A stretch of DNA of 64,000 nucleotides from JAUHXS01 sp965213575 (GCA_965213575.1 CBDBZN010000022.1:1-64000), one strand, 5' to 3'; counted from the first letter of the stretch, positions 26,858 through 38,273 are shown. Translations and numbers: made by a program. Notes: generated by a model from the letters alone, not told the origin.

Positions 26858-29800
26858 ATGAGTCAAAAAAAGTATTGGCAAAGTGTAGGTGAGGCAGCTG
26901 GAAACCCGGCAATAGAGAAGTTAAGAAATGATGAGTTTCAAGAGAAACTCCCTTTTGATGAAGGTATCTTAACTGAAGATGACGGTAAGCTAAATGCCTC
27001 TAGAAGAGATTTTTTAAAAATGTTAGGATTTAGCGTATCTGCTGCAACCTTAGCGGCAAGTTGCGAAATTCCTGTTAGAAAGGCAATTCCATACATTCTT
27101 AAGCCAGATGAGGTAGTGCCCGGTAAGCCATTATTTTATGCATCTACTTATGCCGACGGAAGTGATTATGCTAGTATTTTAGTGAAAACAAGAGAAGGCC
27201 GCCCTATCAAAATTGAACCGAATAATTTAGCCGGAGTTGATGGTACAAATGCGCGTGTACAAGCTTCTGTTTTAAGCTTATATGACTGGGAAAGGCTTAA
27301 AAATGCAAAAGTAAACGGCAAAGATAAAGAATGGAATGAAGTTGATGCCATGATCATTAAAGAATTACAATCTGCTGCTGCATCCGGCAAAACAATTGCG
27401 ATTTTAACTTCAACCATTATCAGCCCATCAACAAAAGCGGTATTTAAAGATTTTGCTGCGAAGTATGGCAATGTGAGTGTGGTTACTTACGACCCTATTT
27501 CTTATAGTGGTATACTTAAAGCTAATGAAATGAGCTTCGGTAAACGATCATTAGCTGAATATGATTTTTCTAAAGCCAAAGTAGTAGTAGGTTTTGCTGC
27601 TGACTTTCTAGGTGCTTGGCCATCTGCCGCTAAGAATACACAGGAATATATGAAGTTGAGAATACCAACTGTTGAAAATCCTAATATGTCTAGGCACATT
27701 CATTTTGAATCTGCCATGTCTTTGACTGGTAGTAATGCTGATTTGAGAGCCACGATGAAACCTTCTCAGGAAGGATTAGCCATTATGAATTTATATAATA
27801 ACCTGGCCGTATTATCCGGAGTCCAACAGATTCCTAATGTCAGTAAAGTGGAATTTGCCGGTAATTCTTTAGGCGTTGCATCTAAAGAATTATGGGATAA
27901 TAAAGGAAGATCATTGGTGCTTTCAGGTTCTAATGATCCGAATATTCAAATAGTAGTAAATGCCATCAATAATCTCTTAGGAAACTATGGAAGTACCATT
28001 TCTCTAGCAGAGAATGTTCAAGCTAGGCAAGGTTCTGACGAAGAAGTTGAAAATCTTGTAAAAGCTATGAACAATGGTTCAGTAGGAGCTTTGCTTGTTA
28101 ATAATGTAAATCCTTCTTACAGCCTTCCAAATTCAGAAGAGTTTAATAATGGACTAAAAAAAGTGAGTTTAACCCTTTCCTTTAACGATAGAATGGATGA
28201 AACCACTTCTAAGGTCAAGTATGCTTGTCCGAATCATCATTACTTGGAAGCATGGAATGATGCTTCTCCGAAAAATGGAGTGTATACAATAGCTCAACCC
28301 ACTATTCAGCCATTGTTTAAGACTAGGGCTATGCAAGAGAGTTTATTGACTTGGATGGAGGCAACAGACACAAATTACTATACTTATCTTCAAAATAATT
28401 GGGAAAAGACTGCCTTTACACAACAAACCGGTGGAGGTTCTTTTCAATCTTTTTGGGATAAAGCAGTACACGATGGCATCATCACAATTAATAATGCTAC
28501 TACGGAAACAGGTATAGGGAGTGCATTCAATACAGATATTAATACTGCTGCTGCTAATATTAATACAGAAACTTCAAATAGCTTAGAAGTAGTATGTTAT
28601 GAAAGCATAGGTATTGGTGATGGTAAATATGGTAACAATCCATTATTACAAGAATTGCCTGACCCGGTAACCAGGGCAACATGGGATAATTTTGCTTGCA
28701 TATCTCCTAAATATGCTCAAGAAGTTCTAGGTATTAATTTAGAGAAAGAAACAGATATTGTAGAGAAAAAAGTAGTAAAAGTATCGGCCAATGGATACAG
28801 TGTGACCTTGCCGGTATTAGTCCAACCCGGTCAAGCTAATAATACCATCGCCATTGCTTTAGGATATGGAAGGACACATGCAGGAAGGGCAGGTAATAAG
28901 GTTGGAAAAAATGCTTATCCTTTTATGAAAAAGGTGAATGGCACATGGCAACGATATGCTACAGATGTTACTGTAGAACTTACAGGAGAAACTTATGAAG
29001 CAGCAATGGTGCAAACGCATCATATGCTAAATGGTGACTTGAAAAAAAGGTCGGTCATGAAAGATATGACGCTTGCAGAATATAAGCAAAATCCCGATAG
29101 TGCTATTGAAGAACTTGAAGAGTTTACTACAAGTGACCACTTTGTTACAATGTATGATAAGCCTGATTATTCCGGGAACGGGCATCATTGGGCAATGGCT
29201 GTTGACTTAAATGCTTGTACAGGTTGTAGTGCTTGTGTAGTTGCCTGTAATGTGGAAAATAATGTTCCGGTGGTAGGTAAAATTGAAGTGAGAAGGGCAC
29301 ATGAAATGCACTGGATTAGAATTGACCGGTATTATACGGGTGATTTAATGGATCCGGATTCTATTGATACGGTCTATCAACCAATGATGTGTCAGCATTG
29401 CGATAATGCGCCGTGCGAAAACGTTTGTCCTGTAGCTGCAACAACACACAGTTCCGAAGGATTAAATCAAATGGCATATAATCGTTGTGTCGGAACCAGA
29501 TATTGTGAAAACAATTGTCCTTATAAAGTAAGGCGTTTCAATTGGTTCGATTACATGGCAGCTGATAGTTTCTACATCTATGATAATAATACCGATCCAA
29601 CTAATACTTATACAGAGTTAGGAAGAATGGTTTTAAATCCTGATGTTACAGTTAGGTCTAGGGGAGTGATGGAAAAGTGCAGTTTTTGTGTACAAAGGAT
29701 CCAGGAAGGAAAGCTTAATGCTAAAAAAGAAAATAGAAAATTGATTGATGGAAACATCAAGACTGCTTGTATGCAAGTATGTCCTGCTAATGCTATTGTT

Positions 29801-29947
29801 TTTGGCGATCTGAATGATAAAAATAGCGAAGTTTCAAAATTGTATAGAAACGAAAGAATCTATAATGTATTAGCAGAGATGCATACCCTACCATCTGTAG
29901 GGTATATGGCTAAGGTGAGAAATAAAAGTAATAGCGAAAAAGCGTAA
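26858..29947 (+). CDS. actB: alternative complex III subunit ActB, molybdopterin-type/iron-sulfur fusion
   Basis: A 1029-residue periplasmic subunit. A Tat-type signal with SRRDFLKMLGFS (about 48-60) ends in a Cys after LAAS, so it may also be lipid-anchored. Residues about 75-720 resemble molybdopterin oxidoreductases, a part that is cofactor-free in known complex III. The C-terminal part (about 770-1000) has four Cys clusters for iron-sulfur centres: CTGCSACVVAC, CQHCDNAPCENVCP, CVGTRYCENNCP and CSFCVQ with CMQVCP. These carry electrons from the quinol site to ActA. It lies between actA and actC. Confidence 0.95.
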   Translation: MSQKKYWQSVGEAAGNPAIEKLRNDEFQEKLPFDEGILTEDDGKLNASRRDFLKMLGFSVSAATLAASCEIPVRKAIPYILKPDEVVPGKPLFYASTYADGSDYASILVKTREGRPIKIEPNNLAGVDGTNARVQASVLSLYDWERLKNAKVNGKDKEWNEVDAMIIKELQSAAASGKTIAILTSTIISPSTKAVFKDFAAKYGNVSVVTYDPISYSGILKANEMSFGKRSLAEYDFSKAKVVVGFAADFLGAWPSAAKNTQEYMKLRIPTVENPNMSRHIHFESAMSLTGSNADLRATMKPSQEGLAIMNLYNNLAVLSGVQQIPNVSKVEFAGNSLGVASKELWDNKGRSLVLSGSNDPNIQIVVNAINNLLGNYGSTISLAENVQARQGSDEEVENLVKAMNNGSVGALLVNNVNPSYSLPNSEEFNNGLKKVSLTLSFNDRMDETTSKVKYACPNHHYLEAWNDASPKNGVYTIAQPTIQPLFKTRAMQESLLTWMEATDTNYYTYLQNNWEKTAFTQQTGGGSFQSFWDKAVHDGIITINNATTETGIGSAFNTDINTAAANINTETSNSLEVVCYESIGIGDGKYGNNPLLQELPDPVTRATWDNFACISPKYAQEVLGINLEKETDIVEKKVVKVSANGYSVTLPVLVQPGQANNTIAIALGYGRTHAGRAGNKVGKNAYPFMKKVNGTWQRYATDVTVELTGETYEAAMVQTHHMLNGDLKKRSVMKDMTLAEYKQNPDSAIEELEEFTTSDHFVTMYDKPDYSGNGHHWAMAVDLNACTGCSACVVACNVENNVPVVGKIEVRRAHEMHWIRIDRYYTGDLMDPDSIDTVYQPMMCQHCDNAPCENVCPVAATTHSSEGLNQMAYNRCVGTRYCENNCPYKVRRFNWFDYMAADSFYIYDNNTDPTNTYTELGRMVLNPDVTVRSRGVMEKCSFCVQRIQEGKLNAKKENRKLIDGNIKTACMQVCPANAIVFGDLNDKNSEVSKLYRNERIYNVLAEMHTLPSVGYMAKVRNKSNSEKA

Positions 29948-29972
29948 AAAAGATAAACTATAAATTTGGAAT

Positions 29973-31412
29973 ATGTCCGGTGAAGAAGCTTCTGTAGCAA
30001 TACCTGCACAAGGAAAATACCACGCACATCATGCGTCAGAATCTCCTTTGAGAGAACCGCTTATCCGTGGTGATAAAAGTTATCATCAAATCACGGAAGA
30101 TATTTGTAGTCCGACAGAAAATAAACCGGGTTTATTATGGTTTATTGCAATCGGTATCAGTTCTACATTGCTAGGTATAGGCAGCATCGCAGTATTAGTT
30201 ACTATTTTTGAAGGAATAGGTATGTGGGGGGTAAATAAAACTATTGATTGGGGTTGGGGTATTACCAACTTTGTTTGGTGGGTTGGTATAGGACATGCCG
30301 GTACGTTAATTTCAGCAGTATTATTGTTATTTAGGCAAGGATGGAGAACAGGCGTAAACAGAGCTGCAGAGGCAATGACAATTTTTGCTGTAGTTTGTGC
30401 AGGACAGTTTCCGTTACTTCACGCGGGCAGGCCCATGGACGATATTTTTCGTTTTTCCTTATCCTAATACCAGAGGGCCTTTATGGGTAAACTTTAATTC
30501 CCCGCTTTTATGGGACGTATTCGCGATCAGTACCTACCTGTTAGTTTCATTGCTATTCTGGTATTCAGGCTTACTTCCTGATTTTGCTTCTATTAGAGAT
30601 AGGGCTAAGTCCAAATTGAGAAAAGGTATTTATAATACTTTAAGTTTCGGATGGATCGGGTCAGCGCGACATTGGCATCGATTTGAGATCCTTTCATTGG
30701 TTTTGGCCGGTATAGCCACACCATTAGTACTTTCTGTTCATACAATTGTAAGTTTTGACTTCGCTACTTCCGTAATAACCGGGTTGGCATACAACTATTT
30801 TTCCCCCTTATTTCGTTGCAGGGGCAATCTTTTCAGGTTTTGCCATGGTGCAAACATTAATGATCATTACTAGAAAAGTATTAAATCTCGAAGAGTACAT
30901 TACTTTAGGCCATATTGATGCGATGAATAGAGTCATCCTTTTAACTGGTTCAGTAGTAGGCGTTGCTTATATTACTGAACTTTTTGTTGCGTGGTATTCC
31001 GGCAATATTTATGAGCAATACGCTTTTAGAAACAGGGCTTTAGGGCCATATGCTTGGGCTTATTGGATAATGATGAGTTGCAATGTTATTTCTCCACAGA
31101 TCTTCTGGTTTAGATTCATGAGAAGAAACTTATTGGTAACTTTTATCATGTCTATATTTATCAATATAGGTATGTGGTTTGAGCGGTTTGTAATCATCGT
31201 GACTTCTCTTCATAGAGACTTACTCCCTTCAAGCTGGAATATGTATTCACCAACTATTACAGAAGTAGGAATTTTTACATTTACAATCGGATTATTCTTT
31301 ACGCTGTTTTTAATATTTGCACGGACATTTTCCTGTAATTGCAATAGCGGAGGTGAAATCGGTATTAAAACTATCGGGAGAGAATTTTAAAAGAAATAAA
31401 TCAACTCATTAG
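29973..31412 (+). CDS. actC: alternative complex III subunit ActC, NrfD-like quinol-binding membrane protein, three frameshifts
   Basis: Three single extra bases (C at 30432-30434, A at 30777-30778, T at 31328-31331) break a protein of about 478 residues. The corrected sequence has about ten membrane helices, with GHAGTLISAVLLLFRQGWR, HAGRPWTIFFVFPYPN, SVIPGWHTTIFPPYFVAGA and TLGHIDAMNR typical of ActC. The protein binds menaquinol and forms the membrane core with ActF. As written, translation would stop inside the fourth helix, which would disable the complex. All other parts of the operon look healthy, so a sequence error is likely. Confidence 0.92.
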
Positions 31413-31429
31413 TTATAAAAGATAACTAA

Positions 31430-31966
31430 ATGGATAAGGACAAAAGATTTTTATTAGGTATTTTTGACGATGAGCAAAAGCTGATGGAAGCTATTTTCTA
31501 TGTTCGTCAAGAGCAGTATGAAATGTTTGATGTAAGAACGCCATTTCCGGTACACGGTATTGATGAAGTAATGGGTGCCAAACGCTCGAGAATACCTTTA
31601 GCAGGGTTTTTATGTGGCATTACAGGCACAATAGTAGCTTTTGGTGGTATGACTTGGATTAACACGGTAAGTTGGCCATTAAATATTGGCGGAAAACCTC
31701 CTTTTTCTGTTCCTACTTTTATTCCAATCACTTTTGAGCTAACTATTTTATTTGCAGCCTTTGGAATGGTTGGGGTCTTTTTATATGCTAATAAGTTATA
31801 TCCGGGAAAACAGCCGTTAATTTTAGATGAACGTATTACGGATGATAAATTTGTGATCGCTTTTGATTTAAATAGAGAAGATATTCATTCAAACTCAAGT
31901 AAAATTAGTGAGTTGTTAACTACTTATGGAGCTACTGAGATTAAAGAGAAAGTTTTTGAAGATTAA
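31430..31966 (+). CDS. actD: alternative complex III subunit ActD (DUF3341)
   Basis: A 178-residue membrane subunit. The N-terminal part begins LLGIFDDEQKLMEAIFYVR, the DUF3341 pattern, and includes DVRTPFPVHGIDEVMG. Two membrane helices are at about 60-85 and 100-125. The C-terminal part is soluble, with FVIAFDLNREDIHSNSSKI. ActD is a structural part of the complex. It follows the corrected actC stop by 17 bases and ends 10 bases before actE. Confidence 0.93.
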   Translation: MDKDKRFLLGIFDDEQKLMEAIFYVRQEQYEMFDVRTPFPVHGIDEVMGAKRSRIPLAGFLCGITGTIVAFGGMTWINTVSWPLNIGGKPPFSVPTFIPITFELTILFAAFGMVGVFLYANKLYPGKQPLILDERITDDKFVIAFDLNREDIHSNSSKISELLTTYGATEIKEKVFED

Positions 31967-31976
31967 AAATAATAGT

Positions 31977-32591
31977 ATGCTGAACAGATTAATTGCTGTT
32001 TGTTTGATATTAATTTTGGCATGTAGTATTGCTTGTAATGATCCTCGTCATCCGGGCTTTGAATATATGCCGGATATGTATCATTCTCGTGCATATGAAA
32101 CGTACGATCCTAATCCTAATGTGGAAGATACTTCCGGTGCCATACCTCCGGCAAAAGGAACTATACCAAGAGGCCATAAAATTTATCATTATGAAAATAC
32201 AAATGCTGATTATGAGCGTGCAGGAAGAGAGTTAGTTAACCCAATCCTATATACTACTGAAGTTAAAGCAGAGGCAAGCAGATTATATAAAATTTATTGT
32301 GCAATATGCCATGGGCCTACCGGTACAGGAAATGGAACAATAGTAGAAAGAGGTGTTTTCCCTCCACCACCTGAATATTCAGTTAGATTAGAAGGGATGC
32401 CGGATGGAAAGATCTTTCATTCGATTACTTATGGTAAAAATTTAATGGGCCCTTATAAAGCCCAACTTACATATGACGAACGTTGGATGCTGGTTCATTT
32501 TATTAAAGAATTAGCATTTTCTGAGGATGGGAAGGAAAATATGAATGTGTCTGCCGATACGTCAATTAGTATACATTCTGAAGATCAATAA
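31977..32591 (+). CDS. actE: alternative complex III subunit ActE, monohaem cytochrome c lipoprotein
   Basis: A 204-residue lipoprotein. The signal peptide ends in a lipobox (LACSIAC) with the lipid Cys near residue 20. The cytochrome domain has one haem site, CAICHG, with the axial Met probably in NLMGPYKAQL. The ATG at 31977 was chosen over upstream in-frame codons because it opens directly on the signal peptide. It docks electrons out of the complex to the caa3-like oxidase. A DPRHPGFEYMPDMY block after the Cys is common in ActE proteins. Confidence 0.92.
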   Translation: MLNRLIAVCLILILACSIACNDPRHPGFEYMPDMYHSRAYETYDPNPNVEDTSGAIPPAKGTIPRGHKIYHYENTNADYERAGRELVNPILYTTEVKAEASRLYKIYCAICHGPTGTGNGTIVERGVFPPPPEYSVRLEGMPDGKIFHSITYGKNLMGPYKAQLTYDERWMLVHFIKELAFSEDGKENMNVSADTSISIHSEDQ

Positions 32592-32615
32592 CAGAAGCAA
32601 AAGGTAAAACAACCA

Positions 32616-33795
32616 ATGGAAGAAAAATACACTTTTCCGGATAAAATGAGATTAGCATCTTTCATCGCGATGGGGATAGGTGTGATTGCATTAATAGTAG
32701 GTTTTATTATTCATCCCAACAGGGCTTGGGCAGATTTATTAGTAAATAATATTTTTTTCTTAGGCATCGCTTTATGTGCAGTATTTTTTATTGCGGCTAA
32801 CTATATTGCTAATTCAGGGTGGTATGTAGCTGTTAAAAGGATTCCTGAAGCCATGTATAGCTTTCTGCCTGTTTCTGCTGTAGTAATGATTATTATCGGT
32901 ATCGGTGCTGCTTTTCATTTGCATCATATCTATCATTGGGCAGATGCGGAAGCAGTTGCTTCAGATCCAATTTTACAAAATAAAGAACCGTACTTAAACA
33001 TCCCTTTTTTTTATGGTTAGAATGGTTATCTATTTCATCGGATGGATAGGATTAGCTTTTATATTAAGGAAGTTATCCAGGCAAGAAGATTTAGCTGCCG
33101 GTACAAAATACTACAAGAAGAGCTTAATATATTCTGCCTTATTTATTGTCTTCTTCGCAGTCACTACTTCTACTGCATCATGGGATTGGTTAATGTCTAT
33201 AGATACTCATTGGTATAGTACCTTATATGGTTGGTATATGTTCTCCAGCATGTTTGTAAGCTCATTAACAGCTATAACTTTAATTGTAGTAATATTAAAA
33301 AGGCAAGGATTTTTACCTCAAGTCAATTTTAGCCATATTCACGATCTAGGTAAATATGTTTTTGCCTTTAGTATTTTTTGGACTTATTTATGGTTTTGCC
33401 AGTTTGTACTTATTTGGTATGCTAATATTCCTGAAGAAACAATTTATTATGTTCAAAGGCTTGAGGATTATAAATTTTGGTTCTTCATAACGCCTGTTTT
33501 GAACTTTCTAATGCCTTTTTTAATATTAATGACCAGAGATGCTAAACGTAATTATAATATATTAATATTTACCGGTGGAGTCGTATTATTAGGGCATTGG
33601 TTAGATTTTTATTTAATGGTATATCCGGGAGTAGCAGGCCATCATGATCATTGGTACCCGGGACTGATAGAATTAGGTACATTGATCGGATTTTTAGGTG
33701 GTTTTGTTTTTGTAGTTTTTACTGCATTGACTAAGGCAAATTTAATGCCTAAAAACCATCCTTATTTGGAAGAAAGTTTACATCATCAAACATAA
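32616..33795 (+). CDS. actF: alternative complex III subunit ActF, quinol-binding membrane protein, one frameshift
   Basis: One extra T in the run of eight at 33005-33012 splits a 392-residue protein with about ten membrane helices. It is half of the symmetric ActC/ActF core. Features are SGWYVAVKRIPEAMYSFLP, FHLHHIYHWAD, then after the frameshift MVIYFIGWIGLAFILRKLS, STASWDWLMSIDTHWYSTLYG and DFYLMVYPGVAGHHDHWYPG. It lies between actE and coxB with small gaps. Confidence 0.92.
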
Positions 33796-33807
33796 ATATT
33801 GCTTGGT

Positions 33808-34929
33808 ATGGCATATGTAATTGGGGGAATAGTTTTTTTGCTTGCTTTGGTTTTACTATACCAGATAGGTACGGTATTAGATCTTATTTCTATCAATAGA
33901 GGGCAAAAAGATCCTTTTGAGCAATCTAATAAGTATAATGCATTATTTATGCTTGGTTTTATGGTATTATTTTTAGTTGGTATTCTTTGGTCTACTAAAG
34001 AATACAATGAAACATTTTTACCTGAATCATCTTCAGAACACGGCCGTATTATTGATGAGATGTTTAATGTGACATTATTTTGGACCGGGATAATCTTTTT
34101 TATTACCCAAATACTATTATTTTGGTTTGCTTATAAATACCGGCATCAACCAAAATCAAACCGCAAAGCTTTATTTTTTGCGGATAATGGCACTTTAGAA
34201 TTAGTTTGGACTGCTATACCTGCTATTGTTTTATTAGGTTTATTGATCATTGGTGTGAAAAGTTGGAACAAAGTTATGGCTCCTCCTCCTGAAGGATCTA
34301 TCGAAGTAGAAGCTACTGCATTCCAATTTGGATGGATATTTCGCTATCCCGGCCCTGATGGTAAGTTCGGAAAAAGAGATTATACTTTAATTGATGGAGG
34401 AAATGGCATAGGATTAGATTTGAATGATCCTGCTGCATTAGATGATCTATATGCTTCAGATGTATTTCTACCTGTTAATGTGCCGGCATTAATAAAAATT
34501 AGGGCACGTGATGTTATGCACAACTTCTATCTACCTCATTTTAGAGTAAAAATGGATGCTGTACCCGGCATTCCGACCAGATTTTGGTTTAAGCCTGATG
34601 TCTCTACTTCAGAAATGAGAAAAAGGTTAAATAATGAGGAATTTGAATATGAATTAGCTTGTGCAGAAATGTGTGGAGCAGGACACTATAACATGCGAAG
34701 ATCTGTTACTATAGGTAGCATGGATGAGTTTAAAGCATGGCTAACCGAGCAAAGAACTTTCGCATCTATTATTGATCCCGATAAGTACGGAACAAAAGAT
34801 ACTATGGAAGGTATACATGAACAAGCGAAAGAGGAAATGATAGAAGATGACGTTATCGATAAAACAGTTGATATGAAAGAAACAAACGAAAACATTTTAA
34901 CGGATTCAACAAAGACAACAAATTATTAA
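33808..34929 (+). CDS. coxB: cytochrome c oxidase subunit II
   Basis: A 373-residue membrane protein. Three membrane helices lie in the first 170 residues, one more than the two of classical subunit II. The cupredoxin domain holds the CuA site: MHNFYLPHFRVKMD and CAEMCGAGHYNM (Cys-x3-Cys-x3-His-x2-Met). It accepts electrons from cytochrome c or ActE. There is no fused cytochrome c domain at the C-terminus, which ends in a Thr/Glu-rich tail. The ATG at 33808 is preferred over a TTG 9 bases earlier. coxA follows the stop directly. Confidence 0.94.
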   Translation: MAYVIGGIVFLLALVLLYQIGTVLDLISINRGQKDPFEQSNKYNALFMLGFMVLFLVGILWSTKEYNETFLPESSSEHGRIIDEMFNVTLFWTGIIFFITQILLFWFAYKYRHQPKSNRKALFFADNGTLELVWTAIPAIVLLGLLIIGVKSWNKVMAPPPEGSIEVEATAFQFGWIFRYPGPDGKFGKRDYTLIDGGNGIGLDLNDPAALDDLYASDVFLPVNVPALIKIRARDVMHNFYLPHFRVKMDAVPGIPTRFWFKPDVSTSEMRKRLNNEEFEYELACAEMCGAGHYNMRRSVTIGSMDEFKAWLTEQRTFASIIDPDKYGTKDTMEGIHEQAKEEMIEDDVIDKTVDMKETNENILTDSTKTTNY

Positions 34930-34930
34930 A

Positions 34931-36767
34931 ATGGCAGATATGCACGCTCACGGACATCATCATAAGGAATCCTTTATAACTAAATATATATTTAGTCAGG
35001 ATCATAAGATGATCGCTAAGCAATTCCTTATTACCGGAATCATTTGGGGAATAATTGGAGGCTTTATGTCTGTTTTGTTCAGGCTACAGTTAGGATGGCC
35101 TCTAGAACAATTTCCTATACTAGAAACTTTTTTAGGCCATTGGGCTGAAGGTGGCCAACTAAAGCCAGAATTTTATTATGCTTTGGTTACCATGCACGGT
35201 ACTATCTTAGTGTTTTTTGTATTAACAGCCGGTTTAAGTGGAACTTTTGCTAATCTTTTAATTCCATATCAAATAGGTGCACGTGACATGGCATCTCCTT
35301 TATTAAATATGCTTTCGTACTGGTTCTTTTTTGCAGCCGGCGTACTGATGTTTTATTCATTATTTTTACCATACGGCCCCGCTGCAGGTGGTTGGACAAT
35401 TTATCCGCCTCTCAGTGCACTTCCTCAAGCAATACCCGGATCCGGAGATGGAATGACTTTCTGGCTGATCAGCATGGCGCTATTTATTGTGTCTTCACTA
35501 ATGGGGTGGGTTAAATTATATTGTAACCATACTAAATATGCGTACAAAAGGTATGGCAATGACGAGGTTACCACTAACTATTTGGGCTTTATTTTTTACA
35601 GCAATTATTGGGGTACTAGCATTTCCTGCATTATTAGCTGCTGCTTTATTGTTAATTTTTGATAGAAGCTTCGGAACAGCATTTTTCTTATCTGATATAT
35701 TTATCGGCGGAGAAGTACTTCCACAGGTCGGAGGAAGCCCGATTCTATTTCAACATTTATTTTGGTTCTTAGGGCATCCGGAAGTGTATATTGTAATCCT
35801 TCCTGCGATGGGTATTGTTTCTGAAGTATTGGCTACGAATGCCCGTAAACCGATCTTTGGTTATATGGCGATGGTGTATTCTATTTTAGCTATTACTTTT
35901 TTATCTTTCATAGTATGGGCACATCATATGTTTATGTCAGGATTAAATCCTTTTATCGGTTCAATATTTATGATCTTAACCATCATTATTGCTGTGCCAT
36001 CCGCAGTAAAAGTGTTTAACTGGATCGCAACGCTCTGGAAAGGAAATATTCGTTTCACGCCGGCTATGTTATTTGCCATAGGTTTTGTTTCTACATTTAT
36101 AGCGGGAGGTGTAACCGGTATCTTTTTAGGAAACTCCACTATAGACATTCAATTGCATGATACTTATTTTGTAGTGGCTCACTTTCATATAGTAATGGCA
36201 TTATCTGCTATTTTCGGAATGTTTGCCGGTGTATACCATTGGTATCCTAAATTGTTTCAAGGTAGAATGATGAATACTCATATGGGGTATCTGCATTTCT
36301 TCACTACATTATTAACCGCATATGGCGTATTTTGGCCTATGCACTATATCGGAATGGCAGGTGTGCCAAGAAGATATTATTCTTTTGAAAATTTTGAAAC
36401 GTTTAATCAATTCGATGGGTTGAATATATTCATCAGTACGTGTGCCATCATTGGTTTTGCTTCTCAATTCATTTTCATAGCTAACTTCTTTATGAGTATT
36501 TTTTGGGGTAGGAAATCTAAAACATTAAACCCTTGGAACTCCAACACCATAGAATGGACTACTCCTATGGAGCATATTCACGGTAACTGGCCTGGTGATA
36601 TACCGGAAGTATATCGATGGGCTTATGATTACAGCAAGCCCGGGCTTTTAGATGATTATATGCCTCAAACTACTCCACTCACTCCGGCAGAACTAGGAGA
36701 AGAAGTACAACCACCTGCTGAGCCTTTTCTTGAAGGTGACGATATGGACGCTGTAAATAAAGTATAA
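34931..36767 (+). CDS. coxA: cytochrome c oxidase subunit I, one frameshift
   Basis: One extra G at 35503-35506 divides a 611-residue haem-copper oxidase subunit. Haem and copper ligands appear in VTMHGTILVFF, WFLGHPEVYIVILPAMGIVSE, WAHHMFMSG and YFVVAHFHIVM. The HPEVY tyrosine indicates an A-type oxidase. GGLNYIVTILNMR at the corrected junction is the standard family sequence, so the extra base is clear. It reduces oxygen to water and pumps protons. It lies between coxB and cyoE with no gaps. Confidence 0.95.
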
Positions 36768-37670
36768 ATGTTGACTGCTAAAACATATAATAAAGAATCT
36801 TTGTCTATGAACCTCATAGACAAAATGACTGATTATATGCAGTTAATTAAAATGCGACTGTCATTATTAGTCGTCTTCTCTAGCGTTATCGGATTTTTAA
36901 TGGGAAATTCCGGGGCAATCAATTGGGTAAAACTATGGTGGCTTGCAATTGGCGGAATTTTAGTGACCGGTTCTGCAAACGCATTAAATCAACTTTTTGA
37001 AAAAGATTGGGATAAATTAATGGCAAGAACTATGTCAAGGCCCTTGCCCGCTAATAGAATGTCTACCACAGAAGTATCTGTTATTGCTTTAGTTTTAGGA
37101 GTTTCGGGAGCGGTCGTGCTTACTGTATTTACTAATTATGTAGCTGCGATTTTAGCAATAATTTCATTGATTTTATACGCTTTTGTGTATACTCCAATGA
37201 AGAGATACAGTTCATTGAATGTATTTGTAGGAGCTGTATCGGGAGCATTGCCTTTAATTATCGGGTGGGTAGCAGCAACTGGTTCTGTCAGCACGATAGC
37301 TATAATGATCTTTAGCATTCAATTTATATGGCAATTTCCGCATACGTGGGCATTGGCATGGAAACTGGATGAGCAATACAAAAAAGCAGGAATGAAAATG
37401 TTGCCCCACGGTGGACAAAAATCTAAAAAAGTAGCTTTTCAGATAATGATGTACAGCTTATTATTAATTCCCATTAGTCTGGTTCCTGCTAAGTTTGGTG
37501 TAACGGGTTTATCTGCATCTATTGTTATTTTTGTATGCGGATTAGCATTTTTATACCAATCATTTAAATTGTTTAAAACCTGTTCTGATAAAGATGCCTT
37601 ACATCTAATGTTAGCATCTGTTATTTATTTACCTATTGTTCAATTGGCCCTAGTTTTTGGAAAATTATAG
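36768..37670 (+). CDS. cyoE: protoheme IX farnesyltransferase (haem O synthase)
   Basis: A 300-residue UbiA-family prenyltransferase with nine membrane helices that adds a farnesyl group to haem b to form haem O for the oxidase. The prenyl-pyrophosphate site is NQLFEKDWDKLMART and SRPLPANRMS. A second polar loop has YTPMKRYSSLN and WQFPHTWALAWKL. Its start overlaps the end of coxA without a gap. Position inside the cox operon fits its job. No haem A synthase gene is seen in the window. Confidence 0.95.
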   Translation: MLTAKTYNKESLSMNLIDKMTDYMQLIKMRLSLLVVFSSVIGFLMGNSGAINWVKLWWLAIGGILVTGSANALNQLFEKDWDKLMARTMSRPLPANRMSTTEVSVIALVLGVSGAVVLTVFTNYVAAILAIISLILYAFVYTPMKRYSSLNVFVGAVSGALPLIIGWVAATGSVSTIAIMIFSIQFIWQFPHTWALAWKLDEQYKKAGMKMLPHGGQKSKKVAFQIMMYSLLLIPISLVPAKFGVTGLSASIVIFVCGLAFLYQSFKLFKTCSDKDALHLMLASVIYLPIVQLALVFGKL

Positions 37671-37673
37671 ATA

Positions 37674-38273
37674 ATGACAGCAGTAGATATAAATATGGAT
37701 CATATGGAAAATGGTGAAAGTCCTAATAGAAAATTACATCGGCATAAGCTGATGCTATGGATCTTTATGGGAAGCATCACCATGATGTTCGCTGCACTGA
37801 CGAGTGCTTTTTTAGTTAAAAAAGCTCATGGTAATTGGATGTCTTTCCAAATTCCTGAACCTTTTTTATATAGTACAATTATTATAATCATCACAAGTAT
37901 TACCTTAATATTTGCACTTTCAGCGGCTAAAAAGGCTAATAAAGAAGCGTATTTAACCCTTATGACAGCTACGATAGTTGGTGGAATATCTTTTTTGATA
38001 TTTCAATTTTTAGGTTATCATGCATTGATAAATAATAACATATTTTTATCTGACCCACTAACTGCGGCTGGATCATTTTTATATGTCATCTCATTGGCTC
38101 ATGCAGCGCATTTAATAGGAGGCATTGCTTTTTTAATCATTATGTTATTTAAAGGAATTTTATCTGATAAAATTTTTAAAGATCCTTTAGGAGTTGAGTT
38201 AACTGCTAATTACTGGCATTTTGTCGGTATTTTATGGGTTTATTTATATGTATTTTTTTCAATTAACTACTAA
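37674..38273 (+). CDS. coxC: cytochrome c oxidase subunit III, first copy
   Basis: A 199-residue haem-copper oxidase subunit III-like protein with five membrane helices. Landmarks are HRHKLMLWIFMGSITMMFAALTSAF, a gapless helix at FLYSTIIIIITSITLIFALS and the terminal ANYWHFVGILWVYLYVFF block. It is followed after 11 bases by a second subunit III gene. Paired subunit III genes of unequal length are usual in Bacteroidota act-cox operons. Confidence 0.9.
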   Translation: MTAVDINMDHMENGESPNRKLHRHKLMLWIFMGSITMMFAALTSAFLVKKAHGNWMSFQIPEPFLYSTIIIIITSITLIFALSAAKKANKEAYLTLMTATIVGGISFLIFQFLGYHALINNNIFLSDPLTAAGSFLYVISLAHAAHLIGGIAFLIIMLFKGILSDKIFKDPLGVELTANYWHFVGILWVYLYVFFSINY

